The position numbers and the translations under genes were made by a program. Of a stretch of DNA of 64,000 bases, positions 1 through 8,095 are shown piece after piece. How positions within the stretch are numbered: position 1 is the first letter of the stretch; each line of letters starts with the position of its first letter. The DNA is from CAVUCE01 sp963739985 (GTDB taxonomy: Bacteria; Bacteroidota; Ignavibacteria; Ignavibacteriales; Ignavibacteriaceae), in assembly GCA_963739985.1 (NCBI GenBank), contig CAVUCE010000006.1:248001-312000 (forward strand). Reading direction: 5' to 3'. The notes beneath the pieces were generated by a model. The model was not told where the DNA came from. It ran no database searches and saw nothing but the letters and a program-made list of their open reading frames with translations.

Positions 1-2
1 CA

Positions 3-752
3 GCATTCGACAAACCGAATGAAGTTCTTTATGAAGCTACAAGAGGAATAGCGGATATCATAACCGTTGAAGGTTTAATCAACGTTGATTTTGCCGATGT
101 TCGTTCTGTAATGAATCAAAGCGGTGAAGCTTTAATGGGATGCGGAATTGCAAGCGGCGAAAACCGTGCAATTGAAGCAGCTCAAAAAGCTATCTCTAGT
201 CCTTTGCTTGAAGGTATAAATATAAAAGGTGCAAAAAGTGTTCTTCTAAATGTTACCGGATCAAGTAATCTTACCATGCAGGAAATTAATGAAGGTAACA
301 ACGTTATTTTTGAAGCTGCCGGAGAAGAAGCTAATGTTATTTTCGGTTGTGTTAGAAAAGAAGAAATGAATGATTATGTTTCTTATACTGTAATTGCAAC
401 CGGTTTTGATGGAGCAGCAGTTAGTTTTGCAGCCAAATCTACTTCAAAACCTGTTCAGCAGCCGCAGCAAAAAGATCCTGATCTATTTAGAGGCGGATTT
501 AGTTTTTTACAAAATAATAGTGAAGTAAATACTGAAGATCTTGATGTTCCAACTATATTGAGAGTTAAAAAGCCTAAGTCTTCTTTAGATGAAACTCCAA
601 AGGAAAACAAAGAAACACCTAAAAGCGGTTTTAATTTTGATGCTTCACGTTATAATTGGGCTAAAGATAAAGCACAAAAACAAAATAACGAAGAAGAAGC
701 TCATGACGACGACGAGGACAGCTCATCATTTTTAAGAATGATAATGGACTGA
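3..752 (+). CDS. ftsZ: Cell division protein FtsZ, C-terminal part (5' end outside window)
   Basis: The reading frame is open from base 3 and encodes the last 249 residues of FtsZ, the tubulin-like GTPase that forms the division ring. The text starts in the GTPase core (motif NVDFADVRSVM, then GEALMGCGIASGENRA) and passes through the C-terminal tubulin-fold domain (NVIFGCVRKEEMNDYVSYTVIATGF). A linker follows, then a DLDVPTILR motif matching the conserved C-terminal peptide that binds FtsA/ZipA-type partners. Unusually, about 60 more residues follow this peptide, rich in Lys/Glu/Asp and ending in an acidic stretch. The GTP-binding N-terminus is not in the window. Identification is certain; the function of the tail is unknown. 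Confidence 0.97.
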   Translation, partial: AFDKPNEVLYEATRGIADIITVEGLINVDFADVRSVMNQSGEALMGCGIASGENRAIEAAQKAISSPLLEGINIKGAKSVLLNVTGSSNLTMQEINEGNNVIFEAAGEEANVIFGCVRKEEMNDYVSYTVIATGFDGAAVSFAAKSTSKPVQQPQQKDPDLFRGGFSFLQNNSEVNTEDLDVPTILRVKKPKSSLDETPKENKETPKSGFNFDASRYNWAKDKAQKQNNEEEAHDDDEDSSSFLRMIMD

Positions 753-778
753 TTTTTACTAAAGGTAAATTTCAGTCC
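746..778 (+). terminator. Stem-loop overlapping the ftsZ stop codon
   Basis: GGACTGA (746-752, containing the TGA stop) pairs perfectly with TCAGTCC (772-778), and TTTAC/GTAAA extends the stem after a 2x2 internal loop, leaving a 5-nt loop. Only a weak T-rich stretch follows, so this may be a weak terminator or a stabilising 3' hairpin. Confidence 0.5.
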
Positions 779-852
779 TTTAGTTAAATTTATTTTTAAC
801 TAAAATTTATTCGGGGGAGAATCTATTTAACAGACGTTCCGCGTTGAATATT

Positions 853-1047
853 TTATTCATCGCTTGGTCTGCTTTCTATAAATATATTATCTTCTTCATC
901 CTTTGTAATTATAATTCTGTTTGGTTTACAGCAAACTCTGCAGTCCTCTATAAAATCCTGCTTACCGTTAACTGTCAAATCAACTATAACACCGTTTAAT
1001 TCTCCGCAGTATTGGCACATCCACTCAAATTCATCTGCTGCTAACAT
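853..1047 (-). CDS. CPXCG-motif cysteine-rich small protein
   Basis: A 64-residue protein with two cysteine pairs, CQYCGE near residue 11 and CRVCCKPN near residue 36, the spacing expected of a small zinc ribbon. It fits the Cys-rich CPXCG family of short uncharacterised proteins; here the first pair is CQYC rather than CPYC. A strong Shine-Dalgarno (GGAGGTGAAAA) lies directly before the ATG. It converges with ftsZ. Zinc binding is inferred from the cysteines; no function is established for the family. Confidence 0.8.
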   Translation of the reverse strand: MLAADEFEWMCQYCGELNGVIVDLTVNGKQDFIEDCRVCCKPNRIIITKDEEDNIFIESRPSDE

Positions 1048-1171
1048 TTTTCACCTCCGACTTTTCTTACCTGACAGTATCTTAATTATTTAATTTCTCA
1101 TGCTCAAATTTTTCTTGTATTGCATTTTAACGGAAAAACTACTAAATATATAGTGCTCAAATGTTCACTAT

Positions 1172-2863
1172 ATGTTTATGAAGCTGATTAAAAAGCAAAA
1201 TATTGAAACTACTCTATATTATGATGTTCCTGAACAGTGGCGGGAAAATCTTAATATACAAACGCTTTATCCGCCTATTCCCAGGAAGAAGAACGGTGTT
1301 GGATTCGATATTTTTGATTTTGAAATGCTGTTTAAAGATGAAGCGACAAACCAACTTATTCGTGAAGGGAACACAATAGGCTGTTTTTATATTGAATCTC
1401 CTGGAATGCGCTCGTTGCTAAGAAAGTTAGATGTTCACACTTTTGAAATGCTGACGGCTGCTAGTTCAATTATTCGTCCGGGCGTTGCTGAGAGCGGAAT
1501 GATGAGAGAATTTATTGAAAGGCATAAAGATCCCGCAAGGCGTATATATTTATTACCTGGAATGGAGAAATATCTTGGCGAAACATACGGTGTTATGATT
1601 TACCAGGAAGATGTTATTAAAATTGCTCATCATATAGCCGGGCTTACTTTGGAAGAAGCCGATTTATTACGGCGTGCAATGAGCGGCAAAATGCGCTCAC
1701 ATCAGGCAATGAAACAAATTAAAGATAGGTTCTTCTTTTCATGTTCTTCAAAAGGATTAACGGATGAACAAGGTCAAGAACTTTGGCGACAGATTGAATC
1801 GTTTGCCGGTTATTCTTTTTGCAAGGCTCATAGTGCATCTTTTGCTTTACTATCATACCAGGTGGCATATCTTAAAACTCATTATCCCGCCGAATTTATA
1901 GCAAGTGTTATAAGCAACGGCGGGGGATTTTATTCTGCGGCGGTTTACATTCAAGAAGCTAAACGAATGGGATTGATTATAAAACTTCCGTGCATAAACA
2001 GAAGTAATTACGAATATACCGGAATTGGAAAATATATTAGGGTTGGCCTAATGACAATAAAAAATCTTTCCGCCAATTCCATCGATAAAATTGTTGAAGA
2101 GCGGAAAGAAAACGGAAAGTATATTTCTCTTCCCGATTTTCTAATTAGAACAGAACTTGCGTATGAAGAGACTTCTTCTCTTATTAAGTGCGGTGCTATG
2201 GATTGCTTAAAACAAACTCGTCCTACATTAATGAGAACTCTGGATATTTATCTGAATAAATTGAAAATTCATGATCAATTATATAATGATCTTTTCATTT
2301 CTGAGGTTTTTTCATTAGAAAAAAAAATAAAGACTGATAAAAATTATAGTGTTGCCGAACGTTGCCGATATGAATATGAATATTTTAACTTTATGGTAAC
2401 CGGACATCCATTAAATTTTTATCATAAAATTATAGCACGGCCGGAAATTATAAAATCAGAGAATATGAAAAATTATCGAGGAAAAAATATTAAAATGATA
2501 GGTTGGTATATAGCTTCAAAAAGAATAAAGACCAGGAAAGGCGATATTATGAAATTTCTTTCTTTAGAAGATTTAACCGGAACATTTGAGGCGGTTATTT
2601 TTCCGCGTGTTTATAACCAAGTTGCTGAAAAAACAATGTCTATGGGGCCATATATATTAGAAGGGCGAGTTGATGAAGAAGATGAGAGAAATTTAGTAGT
2701 AAGTAATTTGGAAGTATTATCTTCTGAACTTATAAAAGCTAATTCTCAGAAAGATAGCGTGGAAAATAAATATTACGGAGATATCGAAAACGTAGCGGAA
2801 GAAGAGTTTTCAATTGTTAACTCTTTAGGAAAAGAGAAATTAAGAAAAGCTTACGCAGGGTAA
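1172..2863 (+). CDS. DnaE-type DNA polymerase III alpha subunit, N-terminally truncated
   Basis: The 563-residue product matches the C-terminal half of bacterial DnaE. From about residue 65 it carries GNTIGCFYIESPGMRSLL, then IRPGVAESGMM, YGVMIYQEDVIKIA and FAGYSFCKAHSASFALLSYQ (finger region), followed by helix-hairpin-helix material and an OB-fold around residues 440-530. Full-length DnaE proteins of this type are about 1000 residues or more. The PHP domain and the palm with its catalytic aspartates are absent, and an in-frame TAG at 1151 closes the frame upstream. No DnaE N-terminal half is present nearby. It is therefore probably a non-catalytic remnant, or one half of a split polymerase whose other half is elsewhere. 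No clear ribosome-binding site precedes the ATG at 1172 (1178 is an alternative). It converges with yajQ, 4 bases apart. Confidence 0.8.
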   Translation: MFMKLIKKQNIETTLYYDVPEQWRENLNIQTLYPPIPRKKNGVGFDIFDFEMLFKDEATNQLIREGNTIGCFYIESPGMRSLLRKLDVHTFEMLTAASSIIRPGVAESGMMREFIERHKDPARRIYLLPGMEKYLGETYGVMIYQEDVIKIAHHIAGLTLEEADLLRRAMSGKMRSHQAMKQIKDRFFFSCSSKGLTDEQGQELWRQIESFAGYSFCKAHSASFALLSYQVAYLKTHYPAEFIASVISNGGGFYSAAVYIQEAKRMGLIIKLPCINRSNYEYTGIGKYIRVGLMTIKNLSANSIDKIVEERKENGKYISLPDFLIRTELAYEETSSLIKCGAMDCLKQTRPTLMRTLDIYLNKLKIHDQLYNDLFISEVFSLEKKIKTDKNYSVAERCRYEYEYFNFMVTGHPLNFYHKIIARPEIIKSENMKNYRGKNIKMIGWYIASKRIKTRKGDIMKFLSLEDLTGTFEAVIFPRVYNQVAEKTMSMGPYILEGRVDEEDERNLVVSNLEVLSSELIKANSQKDSVENKYYGDIENVAEEEFSIVNSLGKEKLRKAYAG

Positions 2864-2867
2864 AAAA

Positions 2868-3365
2868 CTATTTCAGGTTTACGAATTGAGTGGGGAAATT
2901 TAAATCAGCTTCTTTTACAATTTTCATAACCGCTTGAAGATCATCAATTTTTGGAGCTTGAACTCTTACCTGTTCATCCTGAATTTGAGCGCTAACTTTT
3001 AATTTTGAGTCTTTTATTAGTTTTGTGATGATCTTTGAATTTTCTTTAGAAATGCCGCTTTGCAGAGAAATTATTTGTTTTATCCTTCCACCGGAAGCAG
3101 TTTCAGGTTCTTCTAATTTTAATGCTTTTACAGAAATACCACGGCGAATAAATTTTGTTTGTAAAATATCAATAGTAGCTTTTAGGGAATAATCATCTCT
3201 TGAGTTAATGGAAATATTCTTTTCTTTTTTATTCAGCACAACTTCAGTATGAGAATCTTTTAGGTCGTATCTTTGCTGGATTTCTTTAAGCGCTTGATTA
3301 ACAGCATTATCAGCTTCTTGGAAATCAATTTCTGAAACGATATCAAAAGAGTGATTTTGTGCCAT
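2868..3365 (-). CDS. yajQ: YajQ family nucleotide-binding protein
   Basis: A 165-residue protein beginning MAQNHSFDIVSEIDFQEADNA and containing QRYDLKDS, ISINSRDDYSL and KLKVSAQIQDEQVRVQ, all hallmarks of YajQ (two ferredoxin-like folds). Members bind nucleotides, and some have been reported as cyclic-di-GMP receptors; the physiological role in this lineage is unknown. Length matches the family. Monocistronic, convergent with the truncated polymerase gene, and followed upstream by tRNA-Pro on the same strand. Confidence 0.95.
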   Translation of the reverse strand: MAQNHSFDIVSEIDFQEADNAVNQALKEIQQRYDLKDSHTEVVLNKKEKNISINSRDDYSLKATIDILQTKFIRRGISVKALKLEEPETASGGRIKQIISLQSGISKENSKIITKLIKDSKLKVSAQIQDEQVRVQAPKIDDLQAVMKIVKEADLNFPTQFVNLK

Positions 3366-3430
3366 TTGATTAAATCCTCTAAAGTTATGATTAAAAGATT
3401 TGGAATAAAAGATAAGAAAAAATCTAAAAG

Positions 3431-3505
3431 TCGGGGTGGGGAGATTCGAACTCCCGACCTCTTCGTCCCGAACGAAGCGCGCTAACCGGGCTGCGCTACA
3501 CCCCG
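3431..3505 (-). tRNA. tRNA-Pro, anticodon CGG
   Basis: A 75-nt cloverleaf on the minus strand. The acceptor stem is CGGGGTG/CACCCCG with discriminator A; the C1-G72 pair is typical of bacterial tRNA-Pro. The D-stem is GCGC/GCGC, the anticodon stem CTTCG/CGAAG with loop TTCGGGA gives anticodon CGG, and the T-stem is GGGAG/CTCCC with loop TTCGAAT. The 3' CCA is not encoded and must be added after transcription. Confidence 0.96.
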
Positions 3506-3786
3506 TTTGTAGAAAAAAACTTGAAAATGTTATAAATTTTTATTTTCTTAATAGTTAAGATAAATTGTTTATCTATAATTTCCAAAAAAAGAGGCATCGC
3601 TCATAATAACAAGAACTTGCGATAAATCATTTAACAACAAAAATTATTGTATTTATTCACAATTTATAATATCTTATCTCATAAGAAATTAGATATGTAT
3701 TTGACGTGTCTAATTAATTGAATAAAAAAGCTTAGCATAGAACTAAAATTTTCTAAATCAAACATATAAAGTAAGAGGGAAGGCGT

Positions 3787-4917
3787 ATGAAAAAATCGTT
3801 TGTTGCATTTACTGTTCTCTTGACAGTTTTAATGCTGGGTAGTTCATTTGCTCAGTCATCAAAATATGGCTGGTTGGCAAAGGATAGCTGGAGTTTTGGA
3901 TTCGGTATAACTTATCCAAGATATATCAGTTTTAATACCTATTCTAATGATAAATTAGGAACCCAATATGGTGGTTTCCTTTCTATTCAGAGAAATTTTT
4001 CTGAACATGTAGGCGTTAGGATGGAAGGTAATTATATATTCTTGAAAGATACAAGAGATAATATTAAAAATAACGTGTTGGAGGCTAATTTCGACTTGTT
4101 ATACTATTTTGTCCCTTGTGAACCTATTTCTCCGTACTTAGGAGTTGGACTGGGTGGATATTCAAACTCAATTACAGGTTCCCCGGTTGCTAAGTTAAAC
4201 AAATCACATTTGGATTATCAAATGAATTTGATATTCGGTGCTGAGTGGAGAGTTGGAGAAAATTGGAAACTTAAATCAGAATTAGGCTATCATACTGTGT
4301 CAACTACACAATTTGATGGTGCTTATGGTACAATTGGAAATGGTATCTTAGGCGGTCTGCAAGATAGTTACATGACATTTGACTTAGGTGCTCTTTACTA
4401 CTTCGGTAAAGGCGAAAAATCTAATCTTTGTGACTTATATGATGGTTTAAATGCTAAAATTGACTATAATAAAATTGAAGATATCGTTAAAAAATACGCT
4501 TCTCAACCTACAGAAGTTGATTACAATCGTATAGAAGATATTGTTAAGAAACATCAATCAGTTGCTACTGCAGCTCCTTCAAACTGGGTCTTGATCGGTG
4601 TTAATTTCGATTTCAATAAAGCTTCATTAAGACCGGAATCTTTACCGATTCTTTACAACGCAGCTGAAATCTTATTAACTCATCCTGATACTAAAGTTGA
4701 AATTCAAGGTTATACAGACAATATTGGTTCTGAAAAATATAACCAAAAGCTTTCTCTTGAGAGAGCTAACGCAGTTAAAGATTTCTTAGTTGCTAAGGGT
4801 GTTTCTGCCGATAGACTTACAACTGCCGGTTATGGCGAATCTAATCCTATAACTACAAATAAAACAGCTGCAGGCAGAGGGTTAAATAGAAGAATTGAAT
4901 TCAAAGTAATGAATTAA
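3787..4917 (+). CDS. OmpA-family outer membrane protein
   Basis: A 376-residue protein. It has an N-terminal signal peptide (residues 1-22, ending SFAQ), a beta-barrel-like region of about 180 residues rich in aromatic/glycine strands (to the YYFGKGEKSN segment), and a C-terminal OmpA peptidoglycan-binding domain (about 265-376). The latter has VNFDFNKASLRPES, IQGYTDNIGSEKYNQKLSLERA and GESNPITTN...RGLNRRIEF. Between barrel and OmpA domain a short segment is duplicated (DYNKIEDIVKKY and DYNRIEDIVKKH), probably a periplasmic spacer. The likely role is anchoring the outer membrane to the cell wall. Preceded by a GAGGGAAGG ribosome-binding site and followed by a strong terminator, so it forms its own transcription unit. 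Confidence 0.92.
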   Translation: MKKSFVAFTVLLTVLMLGSSFAQSSKYGWLAKDSWSFGFGITYPRYISFNTYSNDKLGTQYGGFLSIQRNFSEHVGVRMEGNYIFLKDTRDNIKNNVLEANFDLLYYFVPCEPISPYLGVGLGGYSNSITGSPVAKLNKSHLDYQMNLIFGAEWRVGENWKLKSELGYHTVSTTQFDGAYGTIGNGILGGLQDSYMTFDLGALYYFGKGEKSNLCDLYDGLNAKIDYNKIEDIVKKYASQPTEVDYNRIEDIVKKHQSVATAAPSNWVLIGVNFDFNKASLRPESLPILYNAAEILLTHPDTKVEIQGYTDNIGSEKYNQKLSLERANAVKDFLVAKGVSADRLTTAGYGESNPITTNKTAAGRGLNRRIEFKVMN

Positions 4918-4943
4918 TCAATTTGTTTAACTAAGTTTTTAAG

Positions 4944-4976
4944 AAGGGATTGTTGAATAAGCAATCCCTTTTTTTT
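4944..4976 (+). terminator. Intrinsic terminator after the OmpA-family gene
   Basis: A perfect 9-bp stem, AAGGGATTG (4944-4952) with CAATCCCTT (4962-4970), a 9-nt loop and an 8-T run. Confidence 0.95.
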
Positions 4977-4986
4977 ATGAATGCTA

Positions 4987-5013
4987 TTGAATAAAAAAAT
5001 AACTTTACTTTTG
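4987..5013 (+). promoter_or_regulatory. Candidate promoter of the pyr operon (Bacteroidota-like)
   Basis: TACTTTTG at 5006-5013 matches the Bacteroidota -7 consensus TAnnTTTG, with a TTG at 4987-4989 as a possible -33 element. The spacing is shorter than the classical 19-21 bases. It would start a pyrR leader of about 130 nt. Confidence 0.35.
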
Positions 5014-5057
5014 TAGATATTTCATTTAAGTTTAATTTAAATTAATTAACCTTTAAT

Positions 5058-5149
5058 TCTATCCGAGAGATGGAAAAGGACGAAAATGATAAAAAATAGA
5101 TTTAATAATAAAGCAAACCTCCACGGCAATTTGTCTAGGAGGCTTTTTT
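5058..5149 (+). promoter_or_regulatory. pyr operon leader with PyrR-loop-like motif and Shine-Dalgarno-sequestering hairpin
   Basis: TCCGAGAGATGG near 5062 resembles the PyrR RNA-binding loop consensus (TCCnGnGAGG) minus one base, with a GGA at 5078-5080 able to close a short stem. Downstream, CCTCC (5118-5122) pairs with GGAGG (5138-5142), which is the Shine-Dalgarno of pyrR. AAG/CTT can extend this stem after a small bulge. Six Ts follow at 5144-5149, so the hairpin could act as an attenuator-type terminator, as a translational block, or both. Function is inferred from layout, not shown. Confidence 0.5.
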
Positions 5150-5153
5150 GTAT

Positions 5154-5699
5154 ATGAACATAAAATCAAAAATAGTAGATGAAACAGGTCTTCGGAGAAT
5201 AGTAACTCGTATTTCTCACGAAATCCTGGAAAGAAATAAAGGCTCTAAGAATCTTGTTCTAATGGGAATGAGAACACGGGGCGAATTTCTTGCGAATAGA
5301 ATATTCGAAAAAATAAAAGAAATTGAAAGTATTGAGTTACCGCTTGGAGTTCTTGATATTACTCTTTACCGTGATGATTTTCGTACAAGACTTAAACAGC
5401 CCGAAGTTTCCGTTTCAAATTTTACATTTGATATAAATGAAAAAGATATAATTCTTATTGATGATGTTTTATATACGGGAAGAACTGTAAGATCAGCAAT
5501 GAATGCGATTATGGATCTAGGCCGCCCAACTTCTATACAGCTTTTTGTATTAGTAGATCGCGGTCATAGGGAACTTCCCATTAGAGCCGATTACGTAGGC
5601 AAAAATATCCCAACTTCAATCGATGAAGAAATTAAGGTAAAAATGATTGAAGTTGATGGTGAAGATGCTATTTATTTGATTGATACAAAAGAAAACTAA
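5154..5699 (+). CDS. pyrR: Bifunctional pyr operon regulator / uracil phosphoribosyltransferase PyrR
   Basis: A 181-residue PRTase-fold protein with the PRPP loop ILIDDVLYTGRTVRSAM and family motifs LVLMGMRTRGEFLA, LDITLYRDDF and VDRGHRELPIRADYVGKNIPT. PyrR proteins bind pyr mRNA in a UMP-dependent way to lower pyr expression, and many also make UMP from uracil and PRPP. I chose ATG 5154 over the in-frame TTG at 5148 because GGAGG ends 11 bases before the ATG; the TTG would leave only 5 bases. First gene of pyrR-pyrB-pyrC, with its own structured leader. Confidence 0.95.
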   Translation: MNIKSKIVDETGLRRIVTRISHEILERNKGSKNLVLMGMRTRGEFLANRIFEKIKEIESIELPLGVLDITLYRDDFRTRLKQPEVSVSNFTFDINEKDIILIDDVLYTGRTVRSAMNAIMDLGRPTSIQLFVLVDRGHRELPIRADYVGKNIPTSIDEEIKVKMIEVDGEDAIYLIDTKEN

Positions 5700-5719
5700 A
5701 CTAAAAATTCGAGAAAAAT

Positions 5720-6640
5720 ATGCCTCTATCTAGTCGTCATTTATTAGGCCTCCGGGGTGTGCCTAAAGAAGATATACAACTAATTTTAGATACCGCAACA
5801 ACATTCCGTGAAGTTCTTGAGCGACCAATTAAACGAGTGCCAACCTTACAAGGCAAAACAATTGTAAATCTTTTCTATGAAAATTCAACCAGGACAAGAA
5901 TCTCGTTTGAGTTAGCAGAGAAAAGGCTTTCTGCCGATACGGTAAACTTTGCAGTTTCTTCCAGTAGCGTTGCAAAAGGAGAAACTTTCAAGGACACCAT
6001 GAAAAATATTGAAGCGATGAAAGTTGACATGGTTGTTGTTCGCCATTCGGCCGCAGGTGCTCCTTTGTTTTTAACAAAAATTTGTGATGCAAATATTATA
6101 AATGCAGGCGATGGAATTCATGAACATCCAACTCAAGCTCTTCTGGATATGTATTCCATACGTGAAAAATTGGGAAAACTGGAAGGACTAAAAGTTTGTA
6201 TTGTTGGAGATGTTGCGCATAGTCGTGTCGCGCTTTCTAATATTTTCGGACTAAAATCTATGGGTGCCCAAGTATCTGTTTGCGGGCCACTTACAATGGT
6301 GCCTAAATATATAGAAGATTTGGGTGTAAATGTTATCCACAATATTGATGAAGCCATTCAAGAGAATGATGTTCTCAACGTTTTAAGAATTCAACTTGAA
6401 AGAAAAGCACGTGAGTATTTTCCTTCAATAAGAGAGTATTCAAGATATTTTGGAATTACGCAAGAACGTCTTGATAAAAATGGTAAAGATGTTTTAATAT
6501 TACATCCCGGGCCTATAAACAGAGGAGTTGAACTCTCTTCAGAAGTCGCGGACGGGTTACAGCAAATTATTCTTAAACAAGTTACAAATGGTGTTGCTGT
6601 AAGAATGGCGGTTTTATATTTATTAGGAACTCTTAATTAA
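5720..6640 (+). CDS. pyrB: Aspartate carbamoyltransferase catalytic subunit
   Basis: Catalyses carbamoyl phosphate + L-aspartate to N-carbamoyl-aspartate, the committed step of pyrimidine synthesis. The 306-residue length is normal for the catalytic chain. Carbamoyl-phosphate-binding FYENSTRTRISFELAEKRL, HPTQALLDMYSI and the C-terminal LHPGPINRGVE motif are all intact. It lies 20 bases after pyrR and 11 before pyrC. No regulatory subunit gene pyrI is present, so this is probably a class without allosteric regulatory chains. Confidence 0.97.
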   Translation: MPLSSRHLLGLRGVPKEDIQLILDTATTFREVLERPIKRVPTLQGKTIVNLFYENSTRTRISFELAEKRLSADTVNFAVSSSSVAKGETFKDTMKNIEAMKVDMVVVRHSAAGAPLFLTKICDANIINAGDGIHEHPTQALLDMYSIREKLGKLEGLKVCIVGDVAHSRVALSNIFGLKSMGAQVSVCGPLTMVPKYIEDLGVNVIHNIDEAIQENDVLNVLRIQLERKAREYFPSIREYSRYFGITQERLDKNGKDVLILHPGPINRGVELSSEVADGLQQIILKQVTNGVAVRMAVLYLLGTLN

Positions 6641-6651
6641 TAGGAATTTAG

Positions 6652-7944
6652 ATGAAAATTATTTTAAAAGATGTAGGGATAAATAATCCTGATCAAAATT
6701 TGAAAATAGATAAAGTTGATGTTCTAATTATAGATGGAAAAATATCTAAGATTGATAATCTCTCTTCTGATGATAAAAAAGATGCAAAAGAATATAATCT
6801 TGCCGGAAAAATAATTGTTCCTGGATTTTTTGACATGCATGTTCATCTAAGAGAACCTGGCAGAGAAGATGAAGAAACTGTTATTACTGGATGTAATTGT
6901 GCTGCAAATGGAGGATTCACCGGAATTGCTTGTATGCCGAATACCGAACCAGCTATAGATTCTTCTGAAGTTATTTCCTTAATAAAAAAGCAATCCGAAA
7001 ATCACATTGTAGATGTATTTGTTGTTGGAGCTGCAACTTTAGGGAGAAAAGGGGAATACATTTCTCCTATGGCGGAATTGTATGAAGCTGGTGCCGTTGG
7101 ATTTTCTGATGATGGTGTCGCGATCAAAACTGCTTCAATTCTTCGTAGAGCATTAGAATATTCAAAAATGTATAATCTTCCTGTGATTGAACATTGTGAG
7201 GATGAATCTCTTGCAGGTGGTGCAATGAACGAAAGTATAAATTCTACTTTATTGGGTCTGCCGCCGGTTCCTTCTGTTTCAGAAGATCTTATTGTAATTA
7301 GAGATATTTTAATGGCGGAATATACAGGAGGTAAGGTTCACATTGCACATATCAGTACAAAAAATTCTGTTCAAATGGTTCGCGAAGCTAAGAATAAAGG
7401 AATTAGTGTAACCGCAGAAGTTACTCCACATCATTTTACTCTTACTGATGATGCAGTTAAAACTTATGATACAAATACAAAGATGAATCCTCCGCTAAGA
7501 ACTCAAGCCGATGTGGATGAAGTTATAAAGGGTTTGAAGGATGGAACCATCGATTGTATCGCTAGCGATCATGCACCACACTCACCCGAAGAAAAAGAAG
7601 CTGAATTTGAACTTGCACCAAATGGAATTTTAGGACTGGAAACTCAAGTCGGACTAGCATTAACAGAATTATATCATAAAAAAGTACTAAGCCTTGAAGA
7701 ACTAATTCAAAAAATGGCTATAAATCCCAGAAGAATCTTAAACTTGCAAATTCCGCAAATAGTAGAAGGCGCTGAGGCAAATATTACCATATTAGATACA
7801 GAAGATGTATGGACTTATGACTTAGCTTCTACAAAAAGTAAATCAAAAAATTCTCCTTTTAATAAGAAATTAATGACTGGTAGAGCTCTAGGAGTTATAA
7901 ATAAGAAAAAGATCTATTTAGAAGGAGAAGTCTCGGAAATTTAA
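6652..7944 (+). CDS. pyrC: Dihydroorotase
   Basis: A 430-residue amidohydrolase that cyclises carbamoyl-aspartate to dihydroorotate. The metal ligands are visible: DMHVHLREPG near residue 61, EHCED near 180, HIAHIST near 233, and ASDHAPHSPEEKE near 304. The length and motif spacing fit class I (long) dihydroorotases. Last gene of the pyr operon. After it a 150-bp AT-rich gap with no clear terminator leads to the FN3 lipoprotein gene. Confidence 0.97.
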   Translation: MKIILKDVGINNPDQNLKIDKVDVLIIDGKISKIDNLSSDDKKDAKEYNLAGKIIVPGFFDMHVHLREPGREDEETVITGCNCAANGGFTGIACMPNTEPAIDSSEVISLIKKQSENHIVDVFVVGAATLGRKGEYISPMAELYEAGAVGFSDDGVAIKTASILRRALEYSKMYNLPVIEHCEDESLAGGAMNESINSTLLGLPPVPSVSEDLIVIRDILMAEYTGGKVHIAHISTKNSVQMVREAKNKGISVTAEVTPHHFTLTDDAVKTYDTNTKMNPPLRTQADVDEVIKGLKDGTIDCIASDHAPHSPEEKEAEFELAPNGILGLETQVGLALTELYHKKVLSLEELIQKMAINPRRILNLQIPQIVEGAEANITILDTEDVWTYDLASTKSKSKNSPFNKKLMTGRALGVINKKKIYLEGEVSEI

Positions 7945-8095
7945 CTGTTGCAATTTTTATTGTACATTTTGTATATAAAAGAAGACACCAATTATTGCAA
8001 AAATCCTTATTTTTAGCTTAAAATCGTACTTATTTTGTGGCATTTATTTTGGACTACTGAATTAGAATTTAATTTATTCTAATAAGGTGACCAAA

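Noticed and set aside
5148..5153. TTG 5148 as the pyrR start
   Set aside because: It lies at the end of the T-run of the leader hairpin; ATG 5154 fits the family N-terminus and the spacing from GGAGG.
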